A stretch of DNA of 64,000 bases from Membranipora membranacea (taxonomy: Eukaryota; Bryozoa; Gymnolaemata; Cheilostomatida; Membraniporidae): positions 3,613,501 to 3,677,500 of the forward strand of contig OU612070.1 in the NCBI GenBank assembly GCA_914767715.1. Reading direction: 5' to 3'. The notes beneath the pieces are model-generated. The model was given only the letters and a program-made list of their open reading frames with translations. It had not been told where the DNA came from and made no database searches. Positions 60,001-64,000 of the stretch are shown piece after piece. Position numbers and translations under genes: made by a program. Within the stretch, counting starts at the first letter, position 1. Every line of letters begins with the position of its first letter.

Positions 60001-61779
60001 CTGGCTTAAACCTCAGCACTTTCTGTACCCCTATCTATGAACAGAATAGACGCAATAATAACCAATTAATTATTGTGATAACAAACATGTTTGTCCGATG
60101 TAATCCTTAAGCATACTTCTCAATTGAAAAGCATTTCTCTTTCATTCTCTCATATGTTTTAGCTGCTGATTCGAGCTCAGGATGAGCAGATAGATAATAT
60201 CGGTGCTAGTGTACAGGTGCTGAAGAATATCAGTACTCACATAGGTACAGAACTAGAGGAACAATCTGTGTAAGTCATGTGCTGTCTGTCAGTGTGCTGT
60301 CTGTGTGCTGTCTCTCTGTGTGCTGTCTGTCAGTGTGCTCTCAGTGTGCTTTCTGTGTGCTGTCTGTGTGCTGTCTGTCAGTGTGCTGTCTGTGTGCTCT
60401 CAGTGTGCTGTCAGTGTGCTGTCTGTCAGTGTGCTCTCAGTGTGCTGTCTGTCAGTGTGCTGTCTGTGTGCTCTCAGTGTGCTGTCTCTCTGTGTGCTGT
60501 CTGTCAGTGTGCTCTCAGTGTGCTGTCTGTGTGCTGTCTGTCAGTGTGCTGTCTGTGTGCTGTCTGTGTGCTCTCAGTGTGCTCTCAGTGTGCTGTCAGT
60601 GTGCTGTCTGCCAGTGTGCTCTCAGTGTGCTGTCTGTCAGTGTGCTGTCTGTGTGCTCTCAGTGTGCTCTCAGTGTGCTGTCAGTGTGCTGTCTGTCAGT
60701 GTGCTGTCTGTCAGTGTGCTGTCTGTCAGTGTGCTCTCAGTGTGCTGTCTGTGTGCTCTCAGTCTACTTAGTTAGTCTCTGGTCTTTGCTTATTGGTTGT
60801 TCAGCTGATTGAATTTTAACTTTTTACAGTGGAGTTGCTGCTCCTGGTCCTAATAATCTAGGCATTTGGGCCGCAAATGTGCTCCAATCACTTACAAAAT
60901 AAGCGCCAAATGTGGGAAATGCTGAACCCTTGCCTCATATACCCCCAAATCCACTTCCTGTTCATTGTTCGGAATAAGGTGTCCCCAACATGTTATTTTC
61001 CAATGGGTATAAAATATAACAGGAAAAGTGATATTTGTCCTCAACGTTACTTTTTATGAAAACGGCTAAAATTTTCATTGCAAAATATTGAGACCAATTT
61101 CCACAGCCTCAGTCCAAGGAGTTAAAGACTTTAAGACGTTAAGTCTTTAACTCCTTGCTCAGTCTTACCCTCTGAGTACGCGTAATGTGAACTTCCCTCT
61201 CATAAACACTCACCACCTTATGTACTCTTACTCACATGTAGACCCTGGGCTATAATTTCTTCAACAATTTTATTACTCACTGATTTTTTATAGGCTGCTT
61301 GATGATTTTGGACATGAAATGGAGAACACAGGTAGCAAAATGGATAGCACCATGAAAAAGATAGCGAAAGTTACCAAAATGTCCACAGGTAAGGTTATAT
61401 TAGAGCGTAGAGAAAGCATAATGTATTTGGGCTGACACCTTTAGAACCAGTGTTGGACTCGTTTCTGTGATGATGGGCCCCAATGTGATAAATCACAGTA
61501 AACCTTCTCATACTTGTAAAAGATTAAATTTGATCGTTAAACATCAAGGAACAGTGATTCCTCAGATCTGCTGATGAAATAAAGGATAGAGCAAGTTTCA
61601 ATGATTGAGTATGGGAGTTGCCCTTCCGTGCCATTATCATGAACCCACAACTGTTATTATTAGTTGTACTTGAATATTTGTTATTTTTCTTTGTTACAGA
61701 TAAGAGACAGTGGTGTGCCATAGGTGTATTAATCGTCTTAGTGATAATATTGATAATTCTGATATCAACTTTGAAATAG
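57040..61779 (+). CDS. STX6: Syntaxin-6, Qc-SNARE (seven exons, complete)
   Basis: Exons: 57040-57074, 57871-58024, 58243-58419, 58662-58790, 60163-60269, 61294-61388, 61700-61779. All introns are GT-AG and all phases fit, giving 258 residues against about 255 in vertebrates. The start MSREDPYFVVK matches the conserved family N-terminus. Residues 12-110 form the N-terminal three-helix region, with LRNSLRSIEWDVEDLQ and EKAPHKFNLTSADV. A Ser/Asn/Gln-rich linker follows (123-165), then the SNARE motif (about 167-227: RAQDEQIDNIGASVQVLKNI with its central Gln, DFGHEMENTGSKMD). The conserved TDKRQWCAIG precedes one C-terminal membrane span ending at residue 258. Syntaxin-6 works in trans-Golgi and endosome fusion with other Q- and R-SNAREs. 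Introns hold a hAT MITE, a SINE candidate and a minisatellite. A polyadenylation signal AATAAA lies at 62,471. Confidence 0.97.
57329..57772. mobile_element. hAT-type MITE, copy 2 (444 bp), in syntaxin-6 intron 1
   Basis: CAGGGCTCTCAACC at the left and GGAGAGCCCTG at the right, flanked by the 8-bp near-repeats TATATAAG (57,321-57,328) and GATATAAG (57,773-57,780). It shares subterminal sequence with 8,557-8,876. No coding capacity. Confidence 0.85.
59517..59790 (+). repeat. tRNA-headed SINE candidate in syntaxin-6 intron 4
   Basis: The head has box A TAGCTCAGTTGG (59,526-59,537) and a perfect box B GGTTCGAATCC (59,580-59,590). The acceptor ends do not pair over seven bases, and extra sequence without tRNA character follows (GGACCCCCAGGTGTGCTCCG, then a CGCCGCCCATGCTTCGGG segment). 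It ends in an AATCAACC-type repeated tail. This is the layout of a tRNA-derived SINE with a body domain; only one copy is in the window. Confidence 0.7.
60281..60770. repeat. ~0.49-kb minisatellite in syntaxin-6 intron 5
   Basis: About forty short units alternate TGTGCTGTCTG, TCAGTGTGCTG and TGTGCTCTCAG. It starts about 12 bases after the exon 5 splice donor. All three plus frames are open through it, giving Cys/Val/Leu/Ser-rich translations that are artefacts of the repeat. Confidence 0.97.
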
Positions 61780-62585
61780 TTATAGAGTGATATTGAATTA
61801 ATAAGATATCCCCATTTCGATTTGGTGCTTTATCTCTGACACTGAACTAGATATCAAGAGTTATATCAAATATGAAAAATATTTCATATTTTCGAACTCC
61901 ACTGAACTTCCATTCCATATATAAGAAAAGAAATCCTGATCTTACTAGTCTTTGTAGCAACATGAACTCTTGACCTGACAATAACTAACCTTACTACACA
62001 CTGACAGCGCAGGTTACTTATGGTCATAAGTGACTCATGCTGTCAGCTTTAGAACTGGTTAAGGCAGCGTATGAGCAAGAGGCACTTTGCTGTCCGTTTT
62101 ATTGTTAATGGCAGCTGTAATACTACTAAGTGCAATAGCTGTCACCACTTATCCCTATCTACAGCAAGTCTCGTAGTTGATAAATTATTTTCTCACCCTA
62201 CTTGTATTTGTGCAATAATTATTATTAATTATGTAGTGTGACGTTAATGGTCACTTGTTTGAGGCATTTATGTGTACATGTAATGGTGCATGTATTTACT
62301 CGTTTCGATGACCATAAAAAAATTCTGCTGTGAATTACAACCAGTCACCTGTGCATATATATTATACACCAATTATGACAATTTTTTATTTATTGATGGC
62401 TATTTTCGTATAAGACAATATCGATGCATCATGAAGTTCATTCCCTTCTTGGGAATCATTTACGCCTGATAATAAATGCGAACAATTCCAATCACACTTT
62501 CTTGTTGATAAGATCTTGTATCACGTCTCATATGCATCCCACTCTTGTGTGCAGTATTATTGATCATGTTAGGGCTTATCGAGAT
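61780..62585. other. Syntaxin-6 3' untranslated region and flank
   Basis: AT-rich with no further coding signal; AATAAA at 62,471-62,476 could end the transcript. Confidence 0.45.
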
Positions 62586-62586
62586 T

Positions 62587-63705
62587 TGATTGATTGATTG
62601 ATTGATATTGATTTAATTTGCCACATAGGAATGCCTAGCATTATATAAATGTGTGCGTACAATAAAAATTTAGACTTTTGAGAGAAAAAACAGTTGTATT
62701 AAAATTGATTGGATCAGGCGGTGAAAAACGATAAATTCCATGCTGCATGGGAAAGAAATATATCGTTGAGACATTACAGGCGCCTGTTCATACCAGAAAC
62801 TAAAAACGAGTTCTTGAATCTCTCCGTTCTACATATTGGTGGATAGAAAATATCAGATTTGTCCTTGTGACGTTGGCGCCTGACTAAGAAATGTTGCAAC
62901 GGATGGCTTGGGTTTGTGGCGACTTTGTCAAAGTGCCTGTCAGATAAAACCTGTAGAAAATCTAAAATCAGAACCACATTTGATTTGGCTAGTCTCTGAC
63001 GGTAACTGCCCAGTTCAGGGTATATTATTGTGAGGCTCCATCTCTCAATACCCTCGATCTTTGATTTATCATTCCCAGATTTTAAAGGAAACCATGCAGC
63101 ACAGGCATATGTGATGTTAGAACGAATCTTAGAAAAATAAAAAGTTAGTAAACCTGTCGTATTAACATGTAAACGCTTTAGGCTTTGTAAAAAATAATTT
63201 AGGCTATTACATTTGTTGACGATTTTGTCGACATGGTCACTAAATGTGAGTCTACTATCTATAACCACACCTAGGAGTTTGGTACTAGATATCTTCGATA
63301 AGTCAGTGTCATTTATAGTAGGTACTGAGATTAGGTCAGGATTTGACACCAACGCAACGTACAGTAGTTTTGGAAGCGTTTAGAGACATGGAGTTGTCTT
63401 CACACCATTGCACTGAGTAGTCTAACGCACTCTGGAGCGGGTCGGTGTCATGGATGACTTTCTTTCTGACTGGAACGTACGTGGTCACATCATCAGCGTA
63501 TTTCACTGTGGCACCAGAAGCTGGTTGCAGGTCATCAACGAAGGCCAGCCACAACCAGGGTCCCAGTCGTGTCCCCTGAGGCGCGCCGACTGTAATTGGC
63601 ATGACACTGGAACTAGAAGGCGTCATGTGAAGGCATGTTTGTTTCATGACATTGGATTCACTTGTTCTCAACGTGCTTTGCAGTTATGAATTTCTTATCC
63701 TTTGC
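62587..63705 (-). pseudogene. 5'-truncated LINE with RT palm and thumb
   Basis: The minus-strand frame 63,671-63,336 has the RT motif VGAPQGTRLGPWLWLAFVDD followed by the intact catalytic VKYADDVTTYVP and a primer-grip-like region (LQSALDYSVQWCEDN, MSLNASKT). After a frameshift at about 63,345 the frame 63,352-62,774 continues: TKLLGVVIDSRLTFSDHVDK, NYFLQSLKRLHVN, SNITYACAAW and a C-terminal basic stretch ending in NRRL. This thumb pattern is that of CR1/L2-type elements. The fingers are missing 5' of about 63,705. The 3' end is a short (ATCA)n array (62,587-62,606 as TTGA on the plus strand), a common tail for such LINEs. Confidence 0.88.
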
Positions 63706-63859
63706 CTAGATGGTATATGGTGGGTGGCTTTGAAAGCAATATAATCTATTACTCGTCCTTGTACTTTGAGGCAGTAGGTTTCTGCAAACGCTGCCCTTTT
63801 ATATCCGGAATTGCAGGACTTGCAACTTTGAAAAAATAATTAACACCATAAACTCTTAT

Positions 63860-63955
63860 AGTTGCATGATATGTATGGTCACAGAGTAAGGATATATCCT
63901 TACACTGTGAACATATCACAGAGTAAGGATATATCCTTACTCTGTGATATGGTTG
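63860..63955. repeat. Nested palindrome near the window edge
   Basis: GAGTAAGGATATATCCTTAC occurs twice, each time as a palindrome, within a larger imperfect inverted repeat (CACAGAGTAAGG ... TTACTCTGTG). It may be the end of a foldback element that continues outside the window. Confidence 0.6.
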
Positions 63956-64000
63956 CAAAAGGAATCTTCAGATTACTTCTTGTTATTATGAATATCTCAA

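Noticed and set aside
60277-60812. Three overlapping plus frames of 156-177 codons rich in Cys, Val, Leu and Ser
   Set aside because: They are translations of a stop-free minisatellite in all three frames, inside an intron of syntaxin-6.

Overview
The window is nuclear DNA of an animal. It has AT-rich intergenic sequence, spliced genes with GT-AG introns of tens of bases to about 3 kb, and many nested transposons. No bacterial, viral or organellar gene organisation is present. I cannot fix the phylum; an invertebrate such as a sponge, cnidarian or other marine lineage fits, but this is inference.

Three host genes can be supported, all in the right half. (1) A two-exon plus-strand gene at 28,870-29,733 encodes a 69-residue protein that looks like cytochrome c oxidase subunit 8. 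(2) A minus-strand gene of about 29 coding exons at 53,815-30,957 encodes a protein of about 1,390 residues related to RGS22, with several RGS modules. (3) A seven-exon plus-strand gene at 57,040-61,779 encodes a complete 258-residue syntaxin-6 (Qc-SNARE). The first two are convergent; the last two are divergent across a spacer of about 3.2 kb. I see no functional pathway linking them.

The left half (1-28.6 kb) is almost wholly mobile-element sequence. It holds a 2.48-kb element with long terminal inverted repeats and a TTAA-type target site (565-3,047), LINE fragments (3.1-3.5, 4.3-4.9 and 9.6-10.5 kb), a tandem pair of repeats carrying the 5' end of U2 snRNA (6.05-6.52 kb), and a hAT-type MITE (8.56-8.88 kb). 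A wrecked Ty3/gypsy element on the minus strand (about 16.6-10.6 kb) has been hit by three later insertions: a MITE in gag, a 708-bp TIR element in the reverse-transcriptase region, and a solo LTR in the end of pol. Next come a giant 1.1-kb hairpin (17.6-18.7 kb), a TA-flanked MITE, a second solo LTR, and two near-identical 788-bp direct repeats (21.7 and 27.8 kb) separated by 5.3 kb without genes.

RGS22 introns also carry MITEs, a 1.97-kb foldback element and palindromic elements. The syntaxin-6 introns hold a hAT MITE, a tRNA-headed SINE candidate and a 0.5-kb minisatellite. A 5'-truncated LINE lies at the right edge (62.6-63.7 kb). Nesting order and target-site duplications give a relative chronology that can be read directly from the sequence. 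I found no convincing new host system; the most unusual items are the gypsy element with a second zinc-knuckle reading frame behind pol, the giant foldback, and the two minisatellites that abut 5' splice sites.
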